Shown here: in pieces, positions 1 to 8,440 of the stretch
Layout: each line of letters starts with the position of its first letter
How positions within the stretch are numbered: position 1 is the first letter of the stretch
NCBI RefSeq assembly: GCF_009729095.1
Contig: NZ_VTGX01000001.1
Coordinates: 930,001-994,000 of the forward strand
Reading direction: 5' to 3'
DNA: 64,000 bases
Origin: Mycolicibacterium sp. CBMA 247
GTDB taxonomy: Bacteria; Actinomycetota; Actinomycetes; Mycobacteriales; Mycobacteriaceae
Notes under the pieces: model-generated
Told to the model about the DNA's origin: nothing
Database searches by the model: none
What the model saw: only the letters and a program-made list of their open reading frames with translations
Translations under genes and position numbers: made by a program

Positions 1-879
1 CAACGCGAATGTCCGCGTGCGGCGCGGCAGCGGTCCGTCGATCTCCTCGTCGTGGAACAACGATCGGGCCGCGGGTGGCCCGATCACCCCGCTGCCCACC
101 GCCGCCAACACGTCGCGCAATCCCGCCGCGGCCACCACTTCCCCGGCCAGTCGCAGCATCACGGCCGCCCCGTGCCGGGCCAGCGCCAGCGTGGCCGGAT
201 TGTCACCGGCGAACACCACGGCGCTACCCGATATCCGCTCGGCCAGGGTCTTGGCCGGGTTGGTGAACAAATCTCGTCCGGCGCTGTTGCGCAACGCCTC
301 AGCGTCCAATTCGTCGGCCAGCGCGGCCAGGTCCACGCGCATACCCGGATCCACCACATGCAGCGCCGCCAGACCGGCGGCCAGATACCGGGTCAGCCCG
401 AAGTCGTCGGGCACCCACAGCCGCGGTGCCAGCACCACCGCACGCCCGGCCGCGATGTCACGCAGCGGGCCTTCCTGGGGTGCCACGATCAGTACCCGCG
501 CCCCGCGGCGCACGCCGGTGGCCGCCGCGTTGACCAGAGCCGGATCCCCCGGATCGTCACCGGCCACGATCACCACGTCCAGTGCGCCGAGCCACGGCGG
601 GGTCTCGGCGGCCACCACGATGGGTGCCGAGATCGACGCGCCGAGCGCGCCGGCCAACAAGGCGCCCGCATGCTCGGCGGTGCCTCGGCCGGCAACCCAG
701 ATCACCGTGCGCGGTGGATCATCGGCGCGCAGCGGATCGAGCACGCCTTCGGCCAGCGCCGCGGCGGTGGCCCGTACCTGGGCACCCGCCATGGCTGCGG
801 CCCGCAGCAAACCGCTGTGATCGGCGGCGAGAAGTCCGTCACCGTCGTCCAGGTCGACCGTGGCGTCCACGGCGTTCAC
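1..879 (-). CDS. Rv3256c-like SIS-fold protein (TobH type), 3' end outside window
   Basis: The reading frame is open for 293 codons from a GTG at 879 to the window edge, so the C-terminus is missing. The GTG overlaps the pmmA stop codon (GTGA), which indicates translational coupling downstream of pmmA. The protein is rich in Ala, Val and Gly, and its alternating hydrophobic strands and glycine turns (for example VIWVAGRGTAEHAG near residue 50 and VVFAGDNPAT near 225) suit a sugar-isomerase (SIS) Rossmann-like fold. In M. tuberculosis the gene after pmmA is Rv3256c, followed by manA, which matches this position. A role in mannose-phosphate metabolism is inferred from context only; I see no catalytic signature. 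Confidence 0.8.
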   Translation of the reverse strand, partial: MNAVDATVDLDDGDGLLAADHSGLLRAAAMAGAQVRATAAALAEGVLDPLRADDPPRTVIWVAGRGTAEHAGALLAGALGASISAPIVVAAETPPWLGALDVVIVAGDDPGDPALVNAAATGVRRGARVLIVAPQEGPLRDIAAGRAVVLAPRLWVPDDFGLTRYLAAGLAALHVVDPGMRVDLAALADELDAEALRNSAGRDLFTNPAKTLAERISGSAVVFAGDNPATLALARHGAAVMLRLAGEVVAAAGLRDVLAAVGSGVIGPPAARSLFHDEEIDGPLPRRTRTFAL

Positions 880-2264
880 GGCACCGGCTCGCTCACCGCA
901 CGAATCTGCGCCGACACTTTGTCCACGAGTGCGGCGACATCCTCGGTGGTGCGCGCTTCAACGTTCAGCCGAAGCAGCGGTTCTGTATTGGAGGTGCGCA
1001 GGTTGAACCAGCTGCCACCGCCGAGATCGACGGTGACGCCGTCGAGGTGGTCGATGGAGTGGATCGAGCTGCCGAACGATTTGAGCACTGCATCCACGCA
1101 TGCCGGGGCATCGCTGACGGTGAAGTTGATCTCGCCGGAGGCCTCGTACCGCTGGTAGTCCGCCATGAACTCCGAGAGCGGGCGGTCCTGCTCGCCCAGT
1201 GCGGCCAGCACGTGCAGGGCCGCAAGCATGCCGGAATCGGCACCCCAGAAGTCACGGAAGTAGTAATGCGCCGAGTGTTCCCCACCGAAGATCGCCCCGG
1301 TTTCGGCCATCAGGCCCTTGATGTAGGAGTGCCCGACCCGGGACCGCACCGGGGTGCCGCCACGCTCGGCCACCAATTCGGGGACAGCGCGCGAGGTGAT
1401 CAGGTTATAGATCACCGCGGCACCGATCTCCCGCTTGAGCTCGCGGGCCGCTACCAACGCGGTCACCGCGGACGGCGACACCGGACAGCCGAGTTCGTCG
1501 ACCACGAAACAGCGGTCGGCGTCACCGTCGAACGCCAGGCCGATGTCAGCGCCGGTGGCCAGCACATTGGCCTGCAGATCGACGAGGTTGGCCGGATTCA
1601 GCGGGTTCGCCTCATGGTTGGGGAAGGTGCCGTCGAGTTCGAAGAACAGCGGGAGCACGGTGGCACCCGGAATCGGCCCGAGGACCGCAGGGGTGGTGTG
1701 ACCGGCCATGCCGTTACCCGCGTCGACAGCGATCCGCAACGGCCGCAACGCACTGAGATCCACGAGGGACCGAAGGAAGGTGCCATAGTCGGCCAGCACG
1801 TCGCGGTCGGACACCGAACCCGCGCGCCCGCCGAACGCCGGAACCCCCGCGATCACCTCATCGGCGATCACCGACAACCCGGTGTCCTTGCCCACCGGTT
1901 TGGCCCCGGCGCGGCACAGTTTGATCCCGTTGTAGGCGGCGGGGTTGTGGCTCGCGGTGAACATCGCGCCCGGGCAGTCCATCAGGCCCGATGCGAAATA
2001 CAGCTGATCGGTGGAGGCCAGGCCGATCCGGACCACGTCGAGGCCCTGGGCGGTGACGCCTTCGGCGAACGCGGCTGCGAGCGATGGTGAACTGGCCCGC
2101 ATGTCGTAACCGATCACCACCTGTGTGGCGCCTTCGGCACGAACCAAGCGGGCGAACGCGCCGCCGACCTCGGCCACGAATGCCTCGTCGATTTGAGTAC
2201 CGACCAATCCGCGGACGTCATAGGCCTTGATGACACCGTGAACAGCCGCCGCTGGCCGAGACAT
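876..2264 (-). CDS. pmmA: phosphomannomutase/phosphoglucomutase
   Basis: This 462-residue alpha-D-phosphohexomutase interconverts mannose-6-phosphate and mannose-1-phosphate, feeding GDP-mannose for lipoarabinomannan and mannosylated glycolipids. All four family signatures are visible: the phosphoserine loop TASHNP (Ser105), the metal loop DGDADR (about 246-251), the sugar-specificity loop GEHSAHYYF, and the C-terminal phosphate-binding segment RTSNTEPLLRL. The ATG at 2264 was chosen because AAGGAG lies 5 nt upstream and the family start (MSRPAAAVHGVIKAYDVRG) follows; an upstream in-frame start would add 19 unlikely residues. It corresponds to Rv3257c (also called manB in some nomenclatures) and is coupled to the downstream TobH-type gene. 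Confidence 0.95.
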   Translation of the reverse strand: MSRPAAAVHGVIKAYDVRGLVGTQIDEAFVAEVGGAFARLVRAEGATQVVIGYDMRASSPSLAAAFAEGVTAQGLDVVRIGLASTDQLYFASGLMDCPGAMFTASHNPAAYNGIKLCRAGAKPVGKDTGLSVIADEVIAGVPAFGGRAGSVSDRDVLADYGTFLRSLVDLSALRPLRIAVDAGNGMAGHTTPAVLGPIPGATVLPLFFELDGTFPNHEANPLNPANLVDLQANVLATGADIGLAFDGDADRCFVVDELGCPVSPSAVTALVAARELKREIGAAVIYNLITSRAVPELVAERGGTPVRSRVGHSYIKGLMAETGAIFGGEHSAHYYFRDFWGADSGMLAALHVLAALGEQDRPLSEFMADYQRYEASGEINFTVSDAPACVDAVLKSFGSSIHSIDHLDGVTVDLGGGSWFNLRTSNTEPLLRLNVEARTTEDVAALVDKVSAQIRAVSEPVP

Positions 2265-2360
2265 ATAGCTCCTTGTGAAACGGGATCGTTGGCGCCAGCC
2301 TAACCGTCGGGCGGCACCCACACGTTCACTACTCGCGGCCCGACTGTTGTCTAGTCGGGG

Positions 2361-2780
2361 CTAGTCACTGGGATCCGGCAACACCCGCAGGTGGCCACGA
2401 CGACGTCCGTTGGTCTCCGAGGGACGCGCCTGAGGCGCCATCACCGCACTGGTACCCAGACCGGTGGAGGGATCGGAGAATCCGGCCACCACCCCGCCGC
2501 GCGAGGCCGCGCCGGGCTGGCCTTCACGGACCGCGTCGGCCAGCGCCACCAGATCGTCTTCATCGGGATGAGTGGGCAGTGGCCCGGCGTGACGGACCAG
2601 CTCCCAGCCTCGCGGCGCCGTGATGCGGCCGGCGTGACCGACACACAGATCCCAGGAGTGGGGCTCAGAGACCGTCGCCAGGGGTCCGACCACAGCCGTG
2701 GAGTCGGAGTAGACAAAAGTCAACGTCGCCACGGCATAGTGCGGGCACCCGGGCCGGCAGCAGCGACGGGGAACATTCAC
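2361..2780 (-). CDS. DUF3499 family protein (Rv3258c type)
   Basis: This 139-residue protein of unknown function is conserved in Actinobacteria next to whiB2/whmD. It opens with a Cys/His-rich segment (MNVPRRCCRPGCPHYA), has a second CVGH element near residue 47, and ends in a Pro/Arg-rich tail. The CC-x3-C plus C-x2-H arrangement suggests metal binding, which I infer only from the residues. A -10-like TAATCT lies 11 nt before the ATG, so the transcript probably has a very short leader. It is divergent from the Rv3259-like gene at 2870 and in the same direction as pmmA. No enzymatic motif is visible. Confidence 0.85.
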   Translation of the reverse strand: MNVPRRCCRPGCPHYAVATLTFVYSDSTAVVGPLATVSEPHSWDLCVGHAGRITAPRGWELVRHAGPLPTHPDEDDLVALADAVREGQPGAASRGGVVAGFSDPSTGLGTSAVMAPQARPSETNGRRRGHLRVLPDPSD

Positions 2781-2869
2781 GCAACAGAGATTACTTTGGA
2801 CGATCGCTGTGCGCCGCCGGACACGCGCAGCCGTCGGGTTCCCGATCTCGAACCGTTACGATCATCGCC

Positions 2870-3334
2870 GTGGCCCAGCGCAACCCATGGCGATCGCGTC
2901 GCGGCCGCGATATCCGCGGACCGCTGCTTCCGCGATCGGTGCCCGGCTGGCGCAGTCGCGCCGAGAGGTTCGACATGGCCGTCCTGGAAGCCTATGAACC
3001 GATCGAACGACGGTGGGCGTCGCGGCTGCGAGAACTAGACGTCGCCGTGGACGAAATTCCGCGGATGTCTCCGAAAGATCCGGACAGTGTGCAATGGCCA
3101 CCCGAGGTCATCGCCGATGGGCCGATCGCGTTGGCACGGCTGATTCCTGCTGGGGTTGACGTCAGAGGAAATGCGACCCGGGCTCGAATTGTCTTGTTCC
3201 GCAAGCCCATCGAGCACCGGGTCAAAGGATCCGATGAGCTGGCTGATTTGCTGCATGAAATCCTGGTGGCCCAGGTGGCCACCTATCTTGGAGTTGAACC
3301 GTCTGTCATCGACCCAACGATCGACGACGACTGA
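2870..3334 (+). CDS. Rv3259-like protein of the zincin-like metallopeptidase family, HExxH degenerate
   Basis: This 154-residue protein matches the small actinobacterial family found beside whiB2 (the DUF1025/zincin_1 group). The basic N-terminus (residues 1-30, many Arg) is followed by the family core. Where relatives carry HExxH, this protein reads LLHEILVAQVATYLGVEPS, so the first His and the Glu are present but the second His is not. Protease activity is therefore doubtful. No Shine-Dalgarno sequence precedes the GTG. TACGAT (2857-2862) is a good -10 placed 7 nt before the GTG, consistent with a leaderless transcript. The gene is divergent from the DUF3499 gene and convergent with whiB2. 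Confidence 0.8.
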   Translation: MAQRNPWRSRRGRDIRGPLLPRSVPGWRSRAERFDMAVLEAYEPIERRWASRLRELDVAVDEIPRMSPKDPDSVQWPPEVIADGPIALARLIPAGVDVRGNATRARIVLFRKPIEHRVKGSDELADLLHEILVAQVATYLGVEPSVIDPTIDDD

Positions 3335-3377
3335 CGTCGAGCGCCGCATCCTGCGATGAGCGCTCCGCCGAAGAGCG

Positions 3378-3767
3378 TCAGATGATCCCGCGTTTGAGCC
3401 GACGACGCTCCCGCTCGGACAATCCTCCCCAAATTCCAAAGCGCTCATCGTGCGCGAGCGCGTACTCCAGGCAGAGGTCACGCACCTCGCAGCCCTGGCA
3501 GATGCGCTTGGCCTCGCGGGTAGACCCGCCCTTCTCCGGGAAGAACGCCTCAGGGTCGGTCTGTGCGCACAGCGCACGTTCCTGCCATTGGTCGTCTTCA
3601 TCTTCCGGATCAACATCAATGCGCTCGGGAACCAAACTCAGCTGAGGACGTCCGGTCGCCCCCATCGGTGTCGGTTCGGCGTTGATGTGCGGTGCGTTGT
3701 CTACCGAGCCGAGTAGCCGATCGTCAAACCGGACCACATGATCGAAATCGCCGCTCTCATAAGACAT
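3378..3767 (-). CDS. whiB2: WhiB-family transcriptional regulator WhiB2 (WhmD)
   Basis: This 129-residue [4Fe-4S] regulator of septation and cell division is essential in M. smegmatis (WhmD). The four cluster cysteines are visible: one in ERALCAQTD, then C-x2-C-x5-C in RICQGCEVRDLC. They are followed by the GIWGGLSERERR turn that contacts the primary sigma factor and a basic C-terminal tail (RRRLKRGII). The ATG at 3767 is preceded by AGGAGG about 10 nt upstream; an in-frame GTG at 3785 overlaps that same Shine-Dalgarno sequence and is unlikely. The gene is transcribed away from fbiA across a 294-bp palindrome-rich gap. Confidence 0.97.
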   Translation of the reverse strand: MSYESGDFDHVVRFDDRLLGSVDNAPHINAEPTPMGATGRPQLSLVPERIDVDPEDEDDQWQERALCAQTDPEAFFPEKGGSTREAKRICQGCEVRDLCLEYALAHDERFGIWGGLSERERRRLKRGII

Positions 3768-4061
3768 TATCCCCCGCCTCCTCACTCGGTCTCGTAGATC
3801 CTAAGTGGAGCCCCACTATTGTGATGCGCGGTCACCCCATTCGAACAGATGATCGAATCTCGGTCCGCGACACCGGAATCGGTCACCGACCGCGAAATGA
3901 CACATATGTGATTACACACGTGTTAGCTGCCGGGGTCAAGCGCCGAGCCGCGAATTCATACCATCTCGTAATGTCAAATCGGCGCGTCGCGACATCGGCG
4001 TGTCCTGCCCGTGACTACGTCGTTTCCATCCGCACGCCCCAAACGCCTAGGGTCGGACGTT
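3768..4061. promoter_or_regulatory. whiB2-fbiA divergent regulatory region with two palindromes
   Basis: This 294-bp gap contains no convincing gene and lies between the whiB2 and fbiA starts. It holds two perfect palindromes, CACATATGTG at 3901-3910 and ACACGTGT at 3916-3923, in a locally AT-richer stretch. Their 15-bp centre-to-centre distance is not a whole number of helical turns. They are plausible regulator sites for whiB2, whose start is about 135 nt away. Which regulator binds is unknown. Confidence 0.5.
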
Positions 4062-5045
4062 GTGAAGATCACCGTTCTGGTCGGCGGCGTCGGAGGCGCC
4101 CGGTTTTTGCTGGGGGTACAGCACCTGTTGGGCCTCGGCGGGTTCGGCGGGACCGACAGCAAGCATGAACTGACCGCGATCGTGAACGTGGGTGACGACG
4201 CCTGGATGCACGGCGTCCGGATCTGCCCTGACCTCGACACCTGCATGTACACCCTGGGTGGCGGTATCGATCCCGAACGCGGTTGGGGCCACCGCAACGA
4301 GACCTGGCATGCCAAAGAGGAACTCGCTGCGTACGGCGTGCAACCCGACTGGTTCGGCCTGGGCGACCGGGACCTGGCCACACACCTGGTGCGCACCCAG
4401 ATGCTGCGCGCCGGCTATCCGCTGTCCCAGGTCACCGAGGCACTGTGTAAGCGCTGGTCACCGGGGGCGCGGCTGTTACCGGTCACCGACGACCGCAGTG
4501 AGACCCACGTGGTGATCACCGATCCGGACGACGGGTCACGACGGGCGATCCACTTCCAGGAGTGGTGGGTGCGCTACCGCGCACAGGTGCCCTCGCACAG
4601 CTTCGCCTTCGTCGGTGCGGAACAGGCAACCGCGGCGCCGGGCGTCACCGAGGCGATCGCCGATGCGGACGTGGTGTTGCTGGCACCGTCGAACCCCGTC
4701 GTGAGCATCGGACCGATCCTGCAGATCCCCGGTATCCGCGGCGCACTCCGCTCGACGAAGGCACCGGTAATCGGCTACTCCCCCATCATCGACGGAAAAC
4801 CGTTGCGCGGCATGGCAGATGAGTGCCTATCCATCATCGGCGTGGAGTCCACCTCGCAGGGTGTCGGCCAACACTTCGGCGCCCGGTCAGGCACCGGACT
4901 ACTGGACGGCTGGCTCGTGCACGAGGGTGACCACGCCGAGATCGAGGGTGTGCAGGTGCGCGCGATACCGCTGCTGATGACCGACCCGCCGACCACTGCC
5001 GAGATGGTGCGCGCCGGCCTGGACTTGGCAGGCGTTCCGCTGTGA
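4062..5045 (+). CDS. fbiA: 2-phospho-L-lactate/PEP-derived guanylyl transferase to Fo (FbiA, F420 biosynthesis)
   Basis: FbiA (327 aa) joins the phosphoenolpyruvate- or phospholactate-derived moiety to the deazaflavin Fo, giving (dehydro-)F420-0. The protein opens with [18 protein letters not shown], the glycine-rich nucleotide loop of the CofD family, and contains the [19 protein letters not shown] block that binds metal and Fo-phosphate. The GTG at 4062 was preferred over an upstream ATG at 4011 because it matches the family start exactly. It is followed by fbiB with a GTGA overlap, the conserved mycobacterial fbiAB operon. F420 supports redox enzymes such as nitroreductases and F420-dependent glucose-6-phosphate dehydrogenase. 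Confidence 0.96.
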   Translation: MKITVLVGGVGGARFLLGVQHLLGLGGFGGTDSKHELTAIVNVGDDAWMHGVRICPDLDTCMYTLGGGIDPERGWGHRNETWHAKEELAAYGVQPDWFGLGDRDLATHLVRTQMLRAGYPLSQVTEALCKRWSPGARLLPVTDDRSETHVVITDPDDGSRRAIHFQEWWVRYRAQVPSHSFAFVGAEQATAAPGVTEAIADADVVLLAPSNPVVSIGPILQIPGIRGALRSTKAPVIGYSPIIDGKPLRGMADECLSIIGVESTSQGVGQHFGARSGTGLLDGWLVHEGDHAEIEGVQVRAIPLLMTDPPTTAEMVRAGLDLAGVPL

Positions 5046-6397
5046 CCACCGGAGTGAACACCGAGCACGGATCTGCCGGCCGGGTCGAAATCCTCCCGAT
5101 ACCAGGGCTTCCCGAGTTCCGACCCGGCGATGACCTGGCCGCCGCCGTGGCCGAGGCCGCACCGTGGCTGAGTGACGGGGACGTCCTGGTGGTGACCAGC
5201 AAGATCGTCTCCAAATGCGAAGGTCGCATAGTCACCGCCCCTTCCGATCCGGAGGAGCGGGACACCTTGCGGCGTAAGTTGATCGAGAGTGAAGCCGTCC
5301 GCGTGTTGGCACGCAAGGGGCGGACCCTGATCACCGAGAACGCCATCGGGTTGATCCAGGCCGCCGCCGGCGTCGACGGCTCCAATGTCGACTCGACCGA
5401 ATTGGCGCTGCTGCCAGTCGATCCCGACGGTAGCGCGGCGGCGCTACGCCAGGGTCTGAGTGAACGACTCGGCGTCACCGTCGCGGTCGTGATCACCGAC
5501 ACCATGGGCCGGGCTTGGCGCAACGGCCAAGCCGATTTCGCCATCGGCGCATCCGGACTCACCGTGCTCCACGGTTACGCAGGCGCGCGCGACCGGCACG
5601 GCAACGAACTGTTCGTAACCGAGGTGGCCGTCGCCGACGAGATCGCCGCCGCAGCCGATCTGGTGAAGGGCAAGCTCACCGCGATCCCGGTCGCGGTGGT
5701 GCGCGGGCTGGATCTGCCCGACGACGGGTCGAGCGCGCGCACACTTGTCCGCTCGGGCGAGGACGATCTGTTCTGGCTGGGCACCGCCGAGGCAATCGAG
5801 ATGGGGCGCAACCAGGCTCAGCTGCTTCGCCGCTCGGTTCGCACGTTCACCGACGAGCCGGTCGACCCTGCGCTCATCGAGGCCGCTGTCGGCGAGGCGC
5901 TCACCGCGCCCGCCCCGCACCACACCCGTCCGGTGCGCTTCGTCTGGGTACAGGACAGTGCGACCCGCACCCGCCTGCTGGACCGCATGAAGGACAAGTG
6001 GCGTGCCGATCTTACCGGGGACGGCCGAGACCCGGATTCCGTCGAACGACGGCTGAACCGCGGACAGATCCTGTATGACGCACCAGAACTGGTGATTCCG
6101 TTCATGGTTCCCGACGGCGCCCACAGCTATCCCGATGCGGCCCGGACCCAGGCCGAGCACACCATGTTCACCGTCGCAGTCGGGGCCGCAGTGCAGGCCC
6201 TGCTGGTGGCGCTGGCGGTGCGCGAGGTGGGCAGCTGCTGGATCGGCTCTACGATCTTCGCCGGTGATCTGGTGCGGGCGGAACTTGGTCTTCCTACGGA
6301 CTGGGAGCCGTTGGGCGCCATCGCGATCGGTCACCCCGCCGATCCGCAACCTGCACGTGAGGCGGTTCCCACCGACGGCTTGCTGGTAAGGAAATGA
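5042..6397 (+). CDS. fbiB: bifunctional F420:gamma-glutamyl ligase / dehydro-F420-0 reductase FbiB
   Basis: FbiB (451 aa, about the 448 aa of the M. tuberculosis protein) has two domains. Residues 1-245 are the CofE-type ligase that adds gamma-linked glutamates to F420-0; [19 protein letters not shown] and [15 protein letters not shown] are visible. Residues 255-451 are an FMN nitroreductase-type domain beginning [11 protein letters not shown] and ending near [10 protein letters not shown]...EPLGAIAIG, which reduces dehydro-F420-0. Translation is coupled to fbiA by GTGA and to the following NUDIX gene by ATGA, so three genes form one tight unit. Confidence 0.96.
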   Translation: MTTGVNTEHGSAGRVEILPIPGLPEFRPGDDLAAAVAEAAPWLSDGDVLVVTSKIVSKCEGRIVTAPSDPEERDTLRRKLIESEAVRVLARKGRTLITENAIGLIQAAAGVDGSNVDSTELALLPVDPDGSAAALRQGLSERLGVTVAVVITDTMGRAWRNGQADFAIGASGLTVLHGYAGARDRHGNELFVTEVAVADEIAAAADLVKGKLTAIPVAVVRGLDLPDDGSSARTLVRSGEDDLFWLGTAEAIEMGRNQAQLLRRSVRTFTDEPVDPALIEAAVGEALTAPAPHHTRPVRFVWVQDSATRTRLLDRMKDKWRADLTGDGRDPDSVERRLNRGQILYDAPELVIPFMVPDGAHSYPDAARTQAEHTMFTVAVGAAVQALLVALAVREVGSCWIGSTIFAGDLVRAELGLPTDWEPLGAIAIGHPADPQPAREAVPTDGLLVRK

Positions 6398-6942
6398 GCG
6401 CCGAGAGCCTGCACGCCTCCGCGGTCGAGCTGCTGACGCATTGGCAGACAACCGATCCCGGTCAGGACACGCTGCGCCACGCGGTGCTGTCGTTTCTGGC
6501 CGCCCGTCCCGATGCCTGCCTGCGGGCGTGCGTGCCCGGTCATATCACCGCATCGGCGCTGGTGGTCGACCATACCGGAACCCAGACGCTGCTCACCCTG
6601 CATCCGCGCTTCGGCCGCTGGCTGCAACTCGGCGGGCACTGTGAGGAATCCGATGCCGACATCCGCGCCGCCGCATTGCGCGAGGCTACCGAGGAGTCCG
6701 GGATCACCGGGCTGACCATCGACCCGCAATTGGCCGCGCTGCATGTGCATCCGGTGACGTGCTCGCTGGGTGTGCCGACCCGGCATCTCGATATGCAGTT
6801 CGTGGTACGGGCGCCGGCCGGCGCCGAGATCGCCTGCAGCAACGAATCTTTGGACCTGCGCTGGTGGCCATTGGATGTGCTGCCCGAGGACACCGACTTC
6901 GGCCTGACCCAACTGGCCGGCTCTGTGACGGGACCCGCCTAG
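6394..6942 (+). CDS. NUDIX hydrolase
   Basis: This 182-residue NUDIX protein is translationally coupled to fbiB (ATGA). The NUDIX box is recognisable as GGHCEES followed by [11 protein letters not shown] at about residues 86-110. It is one residue longer than the classic spacing between the first Gly pair and the RE-x-x-EE core, a variant I have seen in other actinobacterial NUDIX proteins. The family cleaves nucleoside diphosphates linked to a moiety X; the substrate is not evident. In M. tuberculosis this position after fbiB holds a DNA methylase gene (Rv3263), so this is a lineage-specific operon partner. Its 3' end overlaps the convergent DUF732 gene by 4 bp. Confidence 0.9.
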   Translation: MSAESLHASAVELLTHWQTTDPGQDTLRHAVLSFLAARPDACLRACVPGHITASALVVDHTGTQTLLTLHPRFGRWLQLGGHCEESDADIRAAALREATEESGITGLTIDPQLAALHVHPVTCSLGVPTRHLDMQFVVRAPAGAEIACSNESLDLRWWPLDVLPEDTDFGLTQLAGSVTGPA

Positions 6943-7289
6943 CCGGGCGCCTGCGTGCAGTACGCCCGGCGGGCAGCACGCAGCGCAACCGCGGTCTGAT
7001 CCGGGGTGGCGCCGTACTGGCCCGCAGTCTGGTCGATCACCGCCGATGCGGGCTGACCGGTGTAGAGCAGGCGACACATCTCCCGACCCATCAATAGCAA
7101 CTGGTCGTCATCACCGGGGAACACGCCGCGCGTGGCCTTGAGATAGTTGGTGTCTTGTGCGGTCAGCGGGATCGGCCAGGCACCCGCCTGCGGGGCGGTG
7201 GCCCCCAAAAGCGTTCCGAGCACCAACGCCGCCGCTATCGGCGCCACCGCTTTGCGCCGGCCGACCCCCCGCACCATATGTGAACCCAT
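6939..7289 (-). CDS. secreted DUF732 protein
   Basis: This 116-residue exported mycobacterial protein has an N-terminal positive patch (MVRGVGRRK), a hydrophobic stretch of about 22 residues and a likely signal peptidase site near GAWP. The mature part has the DUF732 pattern: Y-L near the start (TNYLKATRGVFPGDDD), a central LLLMGREMCRLL helix with Cys, and a terminal AARRAYC, giving two cysteines that could form a disulfide. The start at 7289 is supported by a GGGGAGGG Shine-Dalgarno sequence 10 nt upstream; GTG/ATG codons further upstream lie in the manB 3' region. The function of DUF732 is unknown. Confidence 0.85.
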   Translation of the reverse strand: MGSHMVRGVGRRKAVAPIAAALVLGTLLGATAPQAGAWPIPLTAQDTNYLKATRGVFPGDDDQLLLMGREMCRLLYTGQPASAVIDQTAGQYGATPDQTAVALRAARRAYCTQAPG

Positions 7290-7359
7290 GAGTCTGAACC
7301 CTCCCCTTTCGCCTATCACAGCGTAAGGCTCGGAGAGGGCCGGCAAATACGTTTTTTCG

Positions 7360-8439
7360 TCAGACGTCGGTGGAGTACCGGATGCCGCCGTCGGGGATGG
7401 CCACCCCGGGCCACACCCTGGCACCGCGCAGCAGTTCGCAGCGCGCCCCGATGTCGGCGCCATCGCCGATCACGCCATCGCGGATCAGTGCCCGCGGGCC
7501 GATGCGGGCGCCGAATCCGATGATCGAACGTTCAATCACCGCACCGGCTTCCACCCGCACACCGTCGAAGATCACCGCACCGTCGAGCCGTGCGCCGGCA
7601 CCGATCTCGGCGCCGCGGCCCACCACGGTGCCGCCGATCAACAACGCGCCGGGGGCAACCGCCGCGCCTTCGTGGACCAGGGACTCACCGCGCTGACCGT
7701 TGAGTGCCGGCGACGGTGCAATGCCACGCACCAGATCGGCCGACCCGCGCACGAAATCGTCGGGCGTGCCCATGTCCCGCCAGTACGAAGTGTCCACGTA
7801 CCCGCACATCCGCAATCCGCGCGAGAGCACGTCAGGGAAGATCTCGCGTTCGACCGACAAGGCCCGGCCCCGCGGTATCTGGTCGATGACGTTGCGGTTG
7901 AACACATAACAGCCCGCGTTGATCTGGTCGGTCGGCGGGTCCTGGGTCTTTTCCAGGAACGCGGTGACAGACCCGTCGGCATCGGTGGGCACACAACCGA
8001 AGGCGCGGGGATCGCTGACGCGCACGAGATGCAGCGTGACGTCGGCCTGACGGGTGTCATGTGACTGCAGCAGCGCCCCGAGGTCAACCGCCGACAACAC
8101 GTCACCGTTGAACACCATCGCGGTGTCGTACCGGAGCTTGTCTGCCACGTTGGCGATGGCACCGCCGGTGCCGAGCGCCTCGGTCTCGGTGACGTATTCG
8201 ATCTCCAGCCCGAGGTCCGAGCCGTCACCGAACGCTTCCTCGAATACCTCTGCCTTGTACGAGGTGCCCATCACGACATGCTTGATGCCGGCCACGGAGA
8301 TGCGCGACAGGAGATGGGTCAGGAACGGAACACCGGCCGTCGGCAACATCGGCTTGGGTGCCGAGAGCGTCAAGGGCCTCAGCCGGGTCCCTCGTCCACC
8401 AACGAGGACGACGGCGTCCACCTCCGCGGGATTGATCAC
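7360..8439 (-). CDS. manB: mannose-1-phosphate guanylyltransferase (GDP-mannose pyrophosphorylase)
   Basis: This 359-residue nucleotidyltransferase, the same length as Rv3264c ManB, makes GDP-mannose from mannose-1-phosphate and GTP. The N-terminal Rossmann domain carries the pyrophosphorylase signature VLVGGRGTRLRPLT and KPMLP (residues 9-32); the central sugar-binding part includes NAGCYVFNRNVI. Residues after about 255 form hexapeptide repeats of a left-handed beta helix (GGTVVGRGAEIGAGARLDG, then IIGFGARIG). The start is GTG at 8439, one base after the wbbL stop, so rmlD, wbbL and manB form an operon. The products feed mannan and arabinogalactan-linker assembly together with pmmA. Confidence 0.95.
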   Translation of the reverse strand: MINPAEVDAVVLVGGRGTRLRPLTLSAPKPMLPTAGVPFLTHLLSRISVAGIKHVVMGTSYKAEVFEEAFGDGSDLGLEIEYVTETEALGTGGAIANVADKLRYDTAMVFNGDVLSAVDLGALLQSHDTRQADVTLHLVRVSDPRAFGCVPTDADGSVTAFLEKTQDPPTDQINAGCYVFNRNVIDQIPRGRALSVEREIFPDVLSRGLRMCGYVDTSYWRDMGTPDDFVRGSADLVRGIAPSPALNGQRGESLVHEGAAVAPGALLIGGTVVGRGAEIGAGARLDGAVIFDGVRVEAGAVIERSIIGFGARIGPRALIRDGVIGDGADIGARCELLRGARVWPGVAIPDGGIRYSTDV

Positions 8440-8440
8440 G

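Noticed and set aside
17..2090. plus-strand frames over Rv3256c-like and pmmA genes
   Set aside because: They lie opposite two well-supported genes and read as Arg/Ala/Pro-rich shadow sequence.
3905..3920. Crp/Cmr-type site upstream of whiB2
   Set aside because: TGTG-ATTA-CACA has only 4 bp between the half-sites; the Crp consensus needs 8 bp between TGTG and CACA.
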